From Caballeronia sp. dw_276 (GTDB lineage: Bacteria; Pseudomonadota; Gammaproteobacteria; Burkholderiales; Burkholderiaceae): a stretch of DNA of 64,000 nt. Under the pieces are notes generated by a model, which was not told the origin of the DNA, ran no database searches, and saw only the letters and a list, made by a program, of their open reading frames with translations. This document shows, in pieces, positions 56,151 to 64,000 of this stretch; position 1 is the stretch's first letter; every line of letters starts with the position of its first letter. The translations under genes and the position numbers were made by a program. Where the stretch lies: NCBI RefSeq assembly GCF_018449635.1, contig NZ_JAAVUV010000020.1, positions 1 through 64,000 of the forward strand, read 5' to 3'.

Positions 56151-57805
56151 AGCGCTTCGCCGCGTTATACACCGCGCTCGACGGCACGACATCGACGAAA
56201 GAAAAACTCGAGGCGCTGATCGCGTACTTCTCGGCGGCGGAGCCCGAGGACGCGGCATGGGCGTCGTATTTCCTGAGCGGCGGCAAGCCGCGCCAATCCG
56301 TACCCACGCGCCTTCTCAGCGAATTTGCCCGCGAGCGCGCCCGGCTGCCCGAATGGCTTTTCGAAGAGTCGTATCAGGCCGTCGGCGACCTCGCCGAAAC
56401 CATCGCGCACATTTTGCCGCCCGCGGAACGCACGTCCGAGCTAGGCCTTGCGCAATGGATAGAAAGCCGCGTGCTGACCTTGCGCGGCGTCGAACCCGAT
56501 GAACTCAAGACGCGTTTGCTCGGATACTGGGACGAACTCGACTGGGGCGAGCGCTTCTTGCTGACCAAGCTGATTGGCGGCGGATTTCGCGTCGGCGTCG
56601 CGCGGCAGCTTGTCGTGCGCGCGCTGGCGGAGGTCGCGGGCGTCGATCACAAACGCATCGCGCAACGCATGGTCGGCTGGACCGACTCGCGCCAGGCGCC
56701 GGACGCCGCGCGCTATCTCCGGCTGGTCGCGCCCGAAACCTCACCCGACGATGAAACCGCCGCCCCGCATGAAAGCGATATCGGCTTGCCTTATCCGTTC
56801 TTTCTCGCGCATCCCTTGCAAGCCGATCCGGCCACGCTCGGCGCACCGGCGGATTGGGTCATCGAATGGAAGTGGGACGGGATTCGCGCGCAACTGGTGA
56901 AGCGCGGCGGGCGCGTGTGGGTCTGGTCGCGTGGTGAAGATCTCATCACCGACCGCTTTCCGGAGATCGCCGCCCTGGGCGAAGCGCTCGCCGACGGCAC
57001 TGTGATCGATGGCGAAATACTCGCGTGGGAACCGGGCGCCGATGCGCCCTTGCCGTTCGCGCGTCTGCAACCGCGGATCACGCGCAAGACCTTATCGAAG
57101 AAAGTGCTCGCCGATTCACCCGCGACGTTTCTTGCCTACGATTTGCTCGAAGCCGAAGGCCGCGACCTGCGCATGACGCCCTTGATAGAACGCCGCACGC
57201 AACTCGATGCATTGGCGAACGAACTCGCGGTGGATTTGCTGCGTGTCTCGCCGGTCGTGAATGCCGGCGACTGGACCGCGCTCGCCGCATTGCGCGAAGA
57301 AAGCCGCGGCCGCGGCGTGGAAGGGCTGATGCTCAAAGGCCGTGATTCGATGTACGGCGTCGGCCGCACGAAGGCATCGGGAACGTGGTGGAAGTGGAAG
57401 ATCGAGCCATATGCCATCGATGCCGTGCTGCTCTACGCGCAACGCGGTCATGGACGCCGGGCGAGTCTGTACACCGACTTCACGTTCGCCGTGTGGGACG
57501 AAGCCGACGGCGTGCGCACGCTCGTGCCTTTCGCGAAAGCCTATTCGGGCCTCACCGATGAAGAAATGCGCAAGGTCGATGCCATCGTGCGCAAGACGAC
57601 CATCGAAAAATTCGGACCGGTGCGAAGCGTCACGCCGACGCTCGTCTTCGAGATCGGCTTCGAAGGAATACAAGCAAGTCCGCGCCATAAATCCGGCATC
57701 GCGGTGAGGTTCCCGCGCATGTTGCGATGGCGCACTGACAAGCAGATCGACGACGCCGACACGCTCGCCATGCTCGAGGGTTTCCTCGATGGAGCCGCAA
57801 ATTGA
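56147..57805 (+). CDS. ATP-dependent DNA ligase of the Lhr-associated repair cluster
   Basis: A 552-residue ATP-dependent ligase. The nucleotidyl motif is [11 protein letters not shown] (the Lys receives AMP) near residue 245. Further motifs are [39 protein letters not shown] and WWKWKIEP. An N-terminal DNA-binding domain (1-230) precedes the catalytic core and an OB domain follows. It lacks the polymerase and phosphoesterase domains of NHEJ LigD. It overlaps both neighbours by 4 bp, so exonuclease, ligase and helicase are made together. It would seal nicks during repair. Confidence 0.95.
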   Translation: MKRFAALYTALDGTTSTKEKLEALIAYFSAAEPEDAAWASYFLSGGKPRQSVPTRLLSEFARERARLPEWLFEESYQAVGDLAETIAHILPPAERTSELGLAQWIESRVLTLRGVEPDELKTRLLGYWDELDWGERFLLTKLIGGGFRVGVARQLVVRALAEVAGVDHKRIAQRMVGWTDSRQAPDAARYLRLVAPETSPDDETAAPHESDIGLPYPFFLAHPLQADPATLGAPADWVIEWKWDGIRAQLVKRGGRVWVWSRGEDLITDRFPEIAALGEALADGTVIDGEILAWEPGADAPLPFARLQPRITRKTLSKKVLADSPATFLAYDLLEAEGRDLRMTPLIERRTQLDALANELAVDLLRVSPVVNAGDWTALAALREESRGRGVEGLMLKGRDSMYGVGRTKASGTWWKWKIEPYAIDAVLLYAQRGHGRRASLYTDFTFAVWDEADGVRTLVPFAKAYSGLTDEEMRKVDAIVRKTTIEKFGPVRSVTPTLVFEIGFEGIQASPRHKSGIAVRFPRMLRWRTDKQIDDADTLAMLEGFLDGAAN

Positions 57806-60357
57806 GCGCGCCGCGTCCGCGTCGAGTGCCGAAAACGCGCGCGGCTCAGGCGAAGTCGGACGCGCTCGCCGAGCTGTTTCAGCCGGTGCCGGTCGTACTC
57901 GATCCCGAAGCTGAAAGCATCCCTTTCGATACACGCCTGAACGCATGGTTCGAGCACAACGACCGGCAGCCGTTTCCGTTTCAGCGCGAAGTATGGGAAG
58001 CGATTCAAGGTGGCGCGAGCGGCCTGCTGCACGCAACAACGGGCGCGGGGAAAACGTGGGCCGTGTGGCTCGGCGCGTTGGCCGCGTACGGGCGCGAACA
58101 AAAAAGTCCCGCACCGTTGACCGTGTTGTGGATCACGCCGATGCGCGCCCTCGCCGCCGATACCGCCCGCGCATTGCAAGCCGCGGTGAGCGGACTCGCG
58201 GTGCCGTGGAGCATCGGCTTGCGCACCGGCGACACGCAATCCGCCGAACGCGCGCGGCAAAACAAGCGCATGCCGTCGGCACTGGTCACCACGCCAGAGA
58301 GCCTTACGTTGATGCTCACGCGCGCGAACGCCATCGACGAAATGAAACACGTGCGCCTCGTCGTCGTCGATGAATGGCATGAGTTGCTCGGCAACAAACG
58401 CGGCACGCAAACGCAACTCGCGCTGGCCCGTCTCGCACATTGGCGGCCGGAGTTGCAGGTATGGGGTTTGTCGGCGACGCTCGGCAATCTCGAACTCGCC
58501 AAGGACGCGTTGCTCGCGCCCGTGAAAACGCCGCGCGTCGCGGTGCGCGGCGCACAACCGAAAACCTTGATTGTCGATACGCTGATCCCCGATACCATCG
58601 AACGCTTTCCGTGGGGCGGCCATCTCGGCGTGCGGCAAGTCGAACCGGTCGCGGCTGAAATCGATAAGGCGCGCAGTTCGCTCGTCTTCACCAACACGCG
58701 TTCGCAATCGGAGATCTGGTACCGGGCGCTGCTGGATTTGCGGCCCGACTGGGCCGGGCTGATCGCGCTGCATCACGGTTCGCTCGACAAGGAAGTCCGC
58801 GAGTGGGTTGAACTCGGGTTGAAGAACGGCCAGCTGAAGGCCGTGGTGTGTACTTCGAGCCTTGATCTCGGCGTCGATTTCCTGCCGGTTGACCGCGTGT
58901 TCCAGATCGGCTCGCCGAAGGGCGTCGCGCGCTTGATGCAACGCGCGGGACGATCGGGACACGCGCCGGGACGCGCGTCACGCGTGACCATCGTGCCAAC
59001 GCATGCGCTCGAACTCGTCGAAGCCGCCGCTGCACGATGGGCGGTCGAGGAACGCCATATAGAAGGCCGCGAGATGCCCTACAAGCCGCTCGACGTCCTC
59101 GTGCAGCATCTCGTGAGCATTGCCATCGGCGGGGGCTTCAAGGCGCCTGATCTCTTCGATGAAGTCCGCACCACCTACGCGTATCGCGATCTCACGCAGC
59201 AGGAATTCGACTGGGCGCTGGCCTTCGTGGAACGCGGCGGCGCGTCGCTCGCGGCGTATCCGGATTTTCATCGCGTGATGCCGGGTGCCGATGGCGTGTA
59301 TCGCGTGCCGCGCGAGGATCTGATCCGGCGCCACCGGAACAACGTCGGCACGATCGTCGCGAACGCGACCATCAACGTGGCGTACATGACGGGCGGCCGG
59401 ATCGGGGCGATGGAAGAATCGTTCATCTCGCGCCTGAAACCCGGCGACGTCTTCACGTTCGGCGGACGCGCGCTCGAACTGATCCGCGTGCGCGACATGA
59501 CCGCGTATGTGAAGCGCGCGACGTCCTCGCGTGGCGCGATGCCGCAATGGGCCGGCAGCCGCATGCCGCTTTCGTCCGAACTCGCCGAAGCCACGCTGAT
59601 GATGCTCGCCCGCGCCGTCAACGGCGTCTACGATGAACCCGAGATGCAGGCCGTGCGTCCGCTGCTGGAGTTGCAGGCGAAGTGGTCCGCGTTGCCGGAA
59701 CCCGGCGTGCTGCTGGTCGAAATGATCCGTTCGCGCGAGGGGCATCATCTGTTTTGTTATCCGTTCGCGGGGCGCATGGCGCATATCGGCTTGGGGTCAT
59801 TGATCGGCTGGCGCGTGGCGCGCGATCAGCCCAGTACCTTCTCCATATCGATGAACGATTACGGCTTCGAGTTGCTCTCCGCGCTGCCGTTCGACTGGGA
59901 AACGCTGATACAGGAAGGACTTTTTTCGCCCGATAATCTCGAACACGACATTCTCGCGAGCCTCAATTCATCGGAGCTCGCGGCGCGGCGTTTTCGCGAG
60001 ATCGCGCGCGTGTCCGGTTTGATCTTCCAGGGCCACCCCGGCCAGCAAAAAAGCGCGCGGCAATTGCAGGCATCGAGCGGATTGTTCTATGAAGTTTTTC
60101 GCCGGCACGACAGCGACAACCTGCTGCTCGCGCAGGCCGAGGAAGAAGTGATGTTGCAGGAACTCGAACTCGAACGCATGCGTGCGGCGCTCCAAAGCAT
60201 GAACACGAGCCGGCTTGTGCTCACGCATCCGAAGAAGCCGACGCCATTTGCGTTTCCGCTGATCATCGCGCGGCTTCGCGAAAAGGTGAGTACCGAGAAG
60301 CTTTCGGATCGGGTCGCGCGCATGCTCGCCGATCTTGAGAAGGCGGCGCGCGCATGA
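57802..60357 (+). CDS. Lhr-Core type DEXH-box DNA helicase
   Basis: An 851-residue superfamily 2 helicase. Walker A is HATTGAGKT; motif II is VVDEWHEL (DEWH instead of DEAH); SATLGN and the C-terminal [10 protein letters not shown] follow. After the two RecA-like domains lies the Lhr-specific winged-helix/beta-barrel block. Length and motifs match Lhr-Core, a 3'-5' translocase unwinding RNA:DNA and DNA duplexes. It starts with TTG overlapping the ligase stop (TTGA) and ends overlapping the next ATG. It partners with the ligase, exonuclease and endonuclease in this operon. Confidence 0.94.
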   Translation: MSAPRPRRVPKTRAAQAKSDALAELFQPVPVVLDPEAESIPFDTRLNAWFEHNDRQPFPFQREVWEAIQGGASGLLHATTGAGKTWAVWLGALAAYGREQKSPAPLTVLWITPMRALAADTARALQAAVSGLAVPWSIGLRTGDTQSAERARQNKRMPSALVTTPESLTLMLTRANAIDEMKHVRLVVVDEWHELLGNKRGTQTQLALARLAHWRPELQVWGLSATLGNLELAKDALLAPVKTPRVAVRGAQPKTLIVDTLIPDTIERFPWGGHLGVRQVEPVAAEIDKARSSLVFTNTRSQSEIWYRALLDLRPDWAGLIALHHGSLDKEVREWVELGLKNGQLKAVVCTSSLDLGVDFLPVDRVFQIGSPKGVARLMQRAGRSGHAPGRASRVTIVPTHALELVEAAAARWAVEERHIEGREMPYKPLDVLVQHLVSIAIGGGFKAPDLFDEVRTTYAYRDLTQQEFDWALAFVERGGASLAAYPDFHRVMPGADGVYRVPREDLIRRHRNNVGTIVANATINVAYMTGGRIGAMEESFISRLKPGDVFTFGGRALELIRVRDMTAYVKRATSSRGAMPQWAGSRMPLSSELAEATLMMLARAVNGVYDEPEMQAVRPLLELQAKWSALPEPGVLLVEMIRSREGHHLFCYPFAGRMAHIGLGSLIGWRVARDQPSTFSISMNDYGFELLSALPFDWETLIQEGLFSPDNLEHDILASLNSSELAARRFREIARVSGLIFQGHPGQQKSARQLQASSGLFYEVFRRHDSDNLLLAQAEEEVMLQELELERMRAALQSMNTSRLVLTHPKKPTPFAFPLIIARLREKVSTEKLSDRVARMLADLEKAARA

Positions 60358-61031
60358 TGATCGAAGCGATGACGGTGGATGCGGGCGGGCATGCGCTGGT
60401 GTTGTCGGCGGCGCGCGCGGCATTCGATCCGGTGCTGAAGACGTTGTTTATCGCCGATGCGCATTTTGGCAAGGACGCGGTGTTTCGCGCGCGAGGGATT
60501 CCGGTGCCGGAAGGATCGACCGCCGAGACGCTTGCGCGGCTCGATGCGTTGATCGTCACGCATCGCCCCGCCTGCGTGGTTTTTCTCGGCGACTTGCTGC
60601 ACGCAAGGGAATCACACGCGGCCGCGACGTTACACGCGCTCGCCGAGTGGCGCTTAAGACATGCAGCGCTGCGACTCGTGCTCGTGGAAGGCAATCACGA
60701 TCGTCACGCCGGCGGACCGCCCGAAATGCTGAAGATGGAAGTGGTCGATGAGCCTTATCGGCTGGGACCGTGGGCGTTGTGTCACTACCCGCAGCGAGTG
60801 GCGGGAGCGTTTGCGCTCGCTGGTCACGAGCATCCGGTATATCGCGTGGCGACCCGGCGGGACAGCGTGCGCCTGCCCTGCTTTCGCTTCGCCGCCGATG
60901 CCGGCGTCCTCCCCGCGTTCGGCGCGTTCACGGGCGGTTACGAGGTCAATGAGAACGCACGCAACGAACGCATCTTCGTGGTCGCGGGCGAGCGCGTGAT
61001 GCCGGTGCGTCCCCAGGCTCAAGCTCAGTGA
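60354..61031 (+). CDS. pdeM: Ligase-associated DNA endonuclease, metallophosphoesterase (PdeM/MPE)
   Basis: A 225-residue calcineurin-like phosphoesterase. Metal ligands are in [10 protein letters not shown] (Asp, His), [11 protein letters not shown] (Asp), LVEGNHDRH (Asn, His), CHYPQ and AGHEHPVY. The family is the Lhr-associated MPE/PdeM, a manganese-dependent single-strand DNA endonuclease in Pseudomonas putida relatives. It overlaps the helicase stop (ATGATGA) and is the last gene of the four-gene operon. Its 3' end runs 7 bp into the convergent exported-protein gene. Together the four proteins should process and seal damaged DNA. Confidence 0.93.
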   Translation: MMIEAMTVDAGGHALVLSAARAAFDPVLKTLFIADAHFGKDAVFRARGIPVPEGSTAETLARLDALIVTHRPACVVFLGDLLHARESHAAATLHALAEWRLRHAALRLVLVEGNHDRHAGGPPEMLKMEVVDEPYRLGPWALCHYPQRVAGAFALAGHEHPVYRVATRRDSVRLPCFRFAADAGVLPAFGAFTGGYEVNENARNERIFVVAGERVMPVRPQAQAQ

Positions 61032-61465
61032 TAAATCGTCTTCGATGAAACCAGCTTCGTCAGCGTGCCGCGCTGGAACCTGTACCAGCCCTCGCCACTT
61101 TTGAGCACGACTTCATCGCGCTGCCAGAACACGCCGGTCAGCTTCATGCGCCGTCCGATGCGCTCGACCGCCGGCGGGCGCTTCGTGAAGTCGTAGAGAA
61201 GGAGTTCGGGCGCGCCGTTATCGAAGGCTTCGACAATCATTCGGGCACCGGACGGCTCGACAAAATGCGCGATACGCCGGGCGTTCAAACGGTCGAACGT
61301 CGCGCCATCGAGCTGCGCATCGATGTTGTTTCCCTGCTGGACGAACGTCACGCTTCCCGCCGTGGTACGGATAGGTCCGGCGCTCGAATCCGTGTCTTGT
61401 GCAAAGGCGCCTGGCACGACGCACATGGCCAGCAGCAACGGGAAAACGGTGCGAGATACGTTCAT
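61025..61465 (-). CDS. Hypothetical exported protein
   Basis: A 146-residue protein with a signal peptide (residues 1-22, MNVSRTVFPLL...GAFAQ). The mature part is small, mixed in composition and ends in a Trp/Arg/Lys-rich block (EGWYRFQRGTLTKL). No known domain is recognised. Its end overlaps the convergent endonuclease gene by 7 bp. It is divergent from the MFS gene. Confidence 0.75.
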   Translation of the reverse strand: MNVSRTVFPLLLAMCVVPGAFAQDTDSSAGPIRTTAGSVTFVQQGNNIDAQLDGATFDRLNARRIAHFVEPSGARMIVEAFDNGAPELLLYDFTKRPPAVERIGRRMKLTGVFWQRDEVVLKSGEGWYRFQRGTLTKLVSSKTIYH

Positions 61466-61648
61466 TGAAGATCCTTCATAAAAACGGCATTCCGCAAACT
61501 AGACCTGCCGTTCACGAAAAGCAACATTCATCGGCGAAAAGGCCAACTCACTGAATCAGCGCTCGAAATCTCAGGGTTTCCACCGATCAAATCGTAAAAC
61601 GTTCGGTACAATTTGAACCCTCCAGCCGCCCGATCCTCCCCGCACTCC

Positions 61649-62821
61649 ATGCCTCTGCCCCTTTTCGCCCTCGCTATCGCCGCGTTTGGCATCGGCACGA
61701 CCGAATTCGTCATCATGGGCCTGCTGCCCAACGTCGCGCGCGACCTCGGTGTGTCGATACCCGCCGCCGGCATGCTCGTATCCGGCTATGCGCTTGGCGT
61801 GACCATAGGCGCGCCGATCCTCGCCATCGTCACCGCGAAAATGCCGCGCAAGAAAGCGCTGATGGTTCTGATGGGCGTGTTCATTGTCGGCAATATGCTG
61901 TGCGCCGTTGCGCCGGGATACTGGGTGCTGATGGCCGCGCGCGTTGCGACCGCGTTCTGTCACGGCGCGTTCTTCGGCATCGGCTCGGTCGTGGCGGCGG
62001 ACCTCGTCGCGCCGAACCGCCGCGCGCAAGCCATTGCGTTGATGTTCACGGGGCTCACGCTCGCGAACGTGCTCGGCGTGCCGCTTGGCACCGCGCTCGG
62101 CCAGGTGGCCGGATGGCGCGCCACGTTCTGGGTCGTCACGTTGATCGGACTGGCGGCGGCCGGCGCGTTGTGGGTTTGTTTGCCAAAGCACATCGAGATG
62201 CGCGAATCCAGCATCCTGCGCGAATTCAGGGTGCTCAGGAACCCGCAAGTACTGATGGTGCTGGGCATCAGCGTGCTGGCATCGGCGAGCCTGTTTTCCG
62301 TTTTCACGTACATCACGCCGATCCTCGAAGACGTCACCGGTTTCTCCCCGCACGCGGTCACGCTCGTGCTGTTGCTGTTCGGGCTTGGACTGACCGTTGG
62401 CAGCACGCTCGGCGGCAAGCTCGCCGACTGGAAACTGCTGCGCTCGCTGCTGACGTTTCTTATGGCGATCATCATTGTGCAGGCGATTTTCGCGGCGACC
62501 ATGCGCGCTGCGATTCCCGCGATGATCACCATCTTCATCTGGGGCGTGCTTGCGTTCGGAATCGTGCCGCCGTTGCAAATGTTGATTGTGAATCGTGCAG
62601 CCGATGCCCCCAATCTTGCATCCACGCTCAATCAAGGCGCGTTCAATCTCGGCAACGCGACGGGCGCCTGGCTTGGCGGCATGGCGATCGGCGCGGGCGC
62701 GTCGCTCAGCACGCTTCCCTGGGTCGGCGTGCTGATGGCGTGCGGCGCGTTCGGCCTGACCTTGCTCTCGGCTACGCTCGACAAACGCGCGCGCCGCATG
62801 GGTATCGGGCAGACGGTTTAA
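61649..62821 (+). CDS. MFS transporter, DHA1 family (AraJ/YdhP-like exporter)
   Basis: A 390-residue permease with 12 predicted membrane segments. The start MPLPLFALAIAAFGIGTTEFVIMGLLP and the conserved ISGRVLG-like loop (AKMPRKKALMVLMG) are typical of the sugar-efflux/drug-efflux DHA1 group. Such proteins export sugars, arabinose-like compounds or drugs. The ATG at 61649 is chosen; the frame runs to a TTG at 61613 with unrelated residues. A TACAAT box lies near 61607. It is convergent with hmgA, 10 bp apart. Confidence 0.88.
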   Translation: MPLPLFALAIAAFGIGTTEFVIMGLLPNVARDLGVSIPAAGMLVSGYALGVTIGAPILAIVTAKMPRKKALMVLMGVFIVGNMLCAVAPGYWVLMAARVATAFCHGAFFGIGSVVAADLVAPNRRAQAIALMFTGLTLANVLGVPLGTALGQVAGWRATFWVVTLIGLAAAGALWVCLPKHIEMRESSILREFRVLRNPQVLMVLGISVLASASLFSVFTYITPILEDVTGFSPHAVTLVLLLFGLGLTVGSTLGGKLADWKLLRSLLTFLMAIIIVQAIFAATMRAAIPAMITIFIWGVLAFGIVPPLQMLIVNRAADAPNLASTLNQGAFNLGNATGAWLGGMAIGAGASLSTLPWVGVLMACGAFGLTLLSATLDKRARRMGIGQTV

Positions 62822-62831
62822 GCCAGAACGC

Positions 62832-64000
62832 TTAACGTTGCCCGGGGTTGAAATGCTTGGTGAGCCCCCGCCAGCATTCGTAGTAATGCGCCTGCAATTG
62901 CGCGGTTTCGAGCGCGAAGCGCGTCGGCTTGATCAGCGTGCGCGTTTCGAACATGAACGCCATCGTGTCGCCCACCTTCACCGGCTTCGATGTATCCGCG
63001 TTCGACGCTTTGTCGAAGGTTCCGGCATCCGGTCCATGGCCCGACATGCAGTTGTGCAAGCTCGAGCCACCCGGCATGAAGCCTTCGGACTTCGCGTCAT
63101 ACACGCCGTGGACCAGGCCCATGAACTCGCTCGCCACATTCCGATGAAACCACGGCGGACGAAACGTGTTCTCGCTTGCGAGCCAGCGCGGCGGAAAAAT
63201 CACGAAGTCGTTGGCATCGACACCCGGCGTATCCGTCTGCGATTGCAAGACGAGAAAGATCGACGGATCGGGGTGATCGAAGCTTATCGAACCCATGGTG
63301 TTGAACAGGCGCAGGTCGTATTTGTACGGCGCGTAGTTACCGTGCCACGCGACCACATCGAGCGGTGAATGACCGATGTCCGCGCGCCACAACACGCCGT
63401 TCATCTTCGCGACGAGTTCGAACGCGCCCTCGCGATCTTCGTACGATGCATGCGGCGTGAGGAAATCGCGCGGATTCGCGAGGCCGTTCGAACCGATCGG
63501 TCCCAGATCCGGCAAGCGCAACAGCGCGCCGAAGTTCTCGCAGATATAACCGCGCGCCGTGCCATCCGGCAGCGTCACCGAGAAGCGCACGCCACGCGGA
63601 ATGACGGCGATTTCGAATGGTTCGATATCGAGGCGTCCGAGTTCTGTAGCGATGGACAAGCGCCCTTCTTGCGGCACGATCAGCAACTCGCCATCGGCGT
63701 TATAGAAGAAACGATCCTGCATCGATCGATTCGCGGCGTACAGATGGATCGCGCAACCCTGCATGGATTCGGCGGCGCCGTTGCCGGCCATCGTCACCCA
63801 GCCGTCGATGAAATCCGTCGGCGCGTCGGGCATGGGCAACGGGTCCCATCGAAGCTGATTGGGTGGTGTGGGCGGCACCTCGGCGAAGTTCGCCACGAGT
63901 TTGTTCGCCGCCTCGATTTGCGTGAACGGCTGATGCACGGCCGCCGGCCTGATCCGATACAACCAGGACCGCCGGTTATGCCCGCGCGGCGCGGTGAACG
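62832..64000 (-). CDS. hmgA: Homogentisate 1,2-dioxygenase (5' end beyond window)
   Basis: The C-terminal 390 residues of homogentisate dioxygenase, which opens the aromatic ring of homogentisate in tyrosine and phenylalanine breakdown. The frame continues to base 64000 as [18 protein letters not shown]..., a signature near residue 50 of HmgA, so roughly the first 50 residues are missing. The iron ligands are intact: His and Glu in [12 protein letters not shown], and the last His in CMSGHGPD. Partial only because the window ends. A fumarylacetoacetase gene would be expected nearby, outside the window. Confidence 0.95.
   Translation of the reverse strand, partial: FTAPRGHNRRSWLYRIRPAAVHQPFTQIEAANKLVANFAEVPPTPPNQLRWDPLPMPDAPTDFIDGWVTMAGNGAAESMQGCAIHLYAANRSMQDRFFYNADGELLIVPQEGRLSIATELGRLDIEPFEIAVIPRGVRFSVTLPDGTARGYICENFGALLRLPDLGPIGSNGLANPRDFLTPHASYEDREGAFELVAKMNGVLWRADIGHSPLDVVAWHGNYAPYKYDLRLFNTMGSISFDHPDPSIFLVLQSQTDTPGVDANDFVIFPPRWLASENTFRPPWFHRNVASEFMGLVHGVYDAKSEGFMPGGSSLHNCMSGHGPDAGTFDKASNADTSKPVKVGDTMAFMFETRTLIKPTRFALETAQLQAHYYECWRGLTKHFNPGQR

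Overview
The window looks like a chromosomal stretch of a Burkholderiaceae bacterium, most likely Paraburkholderia or Caballeronia. The clues are the clpA-clpS-csp-icd block, a second EF-G gene, homogentisate dioxygenase, a four-gene ligase-associated DNA repair operon, and a Burkholderia-type dispersed repeat. No rRNA, tRNA, CRISPR array, integrase or insertion sequence was recognised.

Region 1 (about 0.3-21.8 kb) is a lipid-primed hybrid PKS-NRPS cluster. Seven minus-strand genes are packed with gaps of at most 4 bp or short overlaps, so they probably form one transcript of about 20.7 kb. In order of transcription they are: a fatty acyl-AMP ligase (FAAL); a sterol-desaturase-type fatty-acid hydroxylase broken by a one-base frameshift in a T7 run; an AT-less PKS module (KS-KR-ACP); a PKS module KS-AT-DH-cMT-KR-ACP whose KR has lost both catalytic Ser and Tyr; an NRPS (docking-C-A[Ser]-PCP-C-FkbM methyltransferase-PCP-TE) whose second module has no A domain; a free methyltransferase; and a free acyl carrier protein. 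A Sfp-type phosphopantetheinyl transferase sits convergently at the left edge. The likely product is a methylated N-acyl-serine lipopeptide or polyketide. I do not recognise this combination as a known pathway, and it is the best candidate for an undescribed system. The cluster looks more A/T-rich than the flanking genes, which suggests transfer.

Region 2 (22.4-30.5 kb) is a sugar catabolic operon: DeoR repressor, ribose-type ABC transporter, PfkB kinase and GatZ/KbaZ-like protein. A 14-bp perfect inverted repeat brackets the -10 box of its promoter. An amino-acid permease follows.

Region 3 (30.5-41.1 kb) is mostly core: clpA, clpS, a cold-shock gene with a long leader, icd, rluE, a small exported Ala/Lys/His protein, a DUF192 protein, a second EF-G and a cupin. 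A RelE/HigB-like toxin and its antitoxin sit between the cold-shock gene and icd. Their promoter placement predicts a leaderless toxin mRNA.

Region 4 (41.2-54.9 kb) holds a dipeptide/oligopeptide-type ABC transporter operon with a Tat-exported binding protein and a fused double ATPase, a Rap1a-like exported protein, a dispersed repeat, an aldo/keto reductase, two tandem AspT-type transporters, a LysR regulator and a D-lactate-dehydrogenase-like enzyme.

Region 5 (55.0-64.0 kb) holds the exonuclease-ligase-Lhr helicase-endonuclease repair operon with stop/start overlaps throughout, a small exported protein, an MFS exporter, and the 3' part of hmgA running off the right edge.
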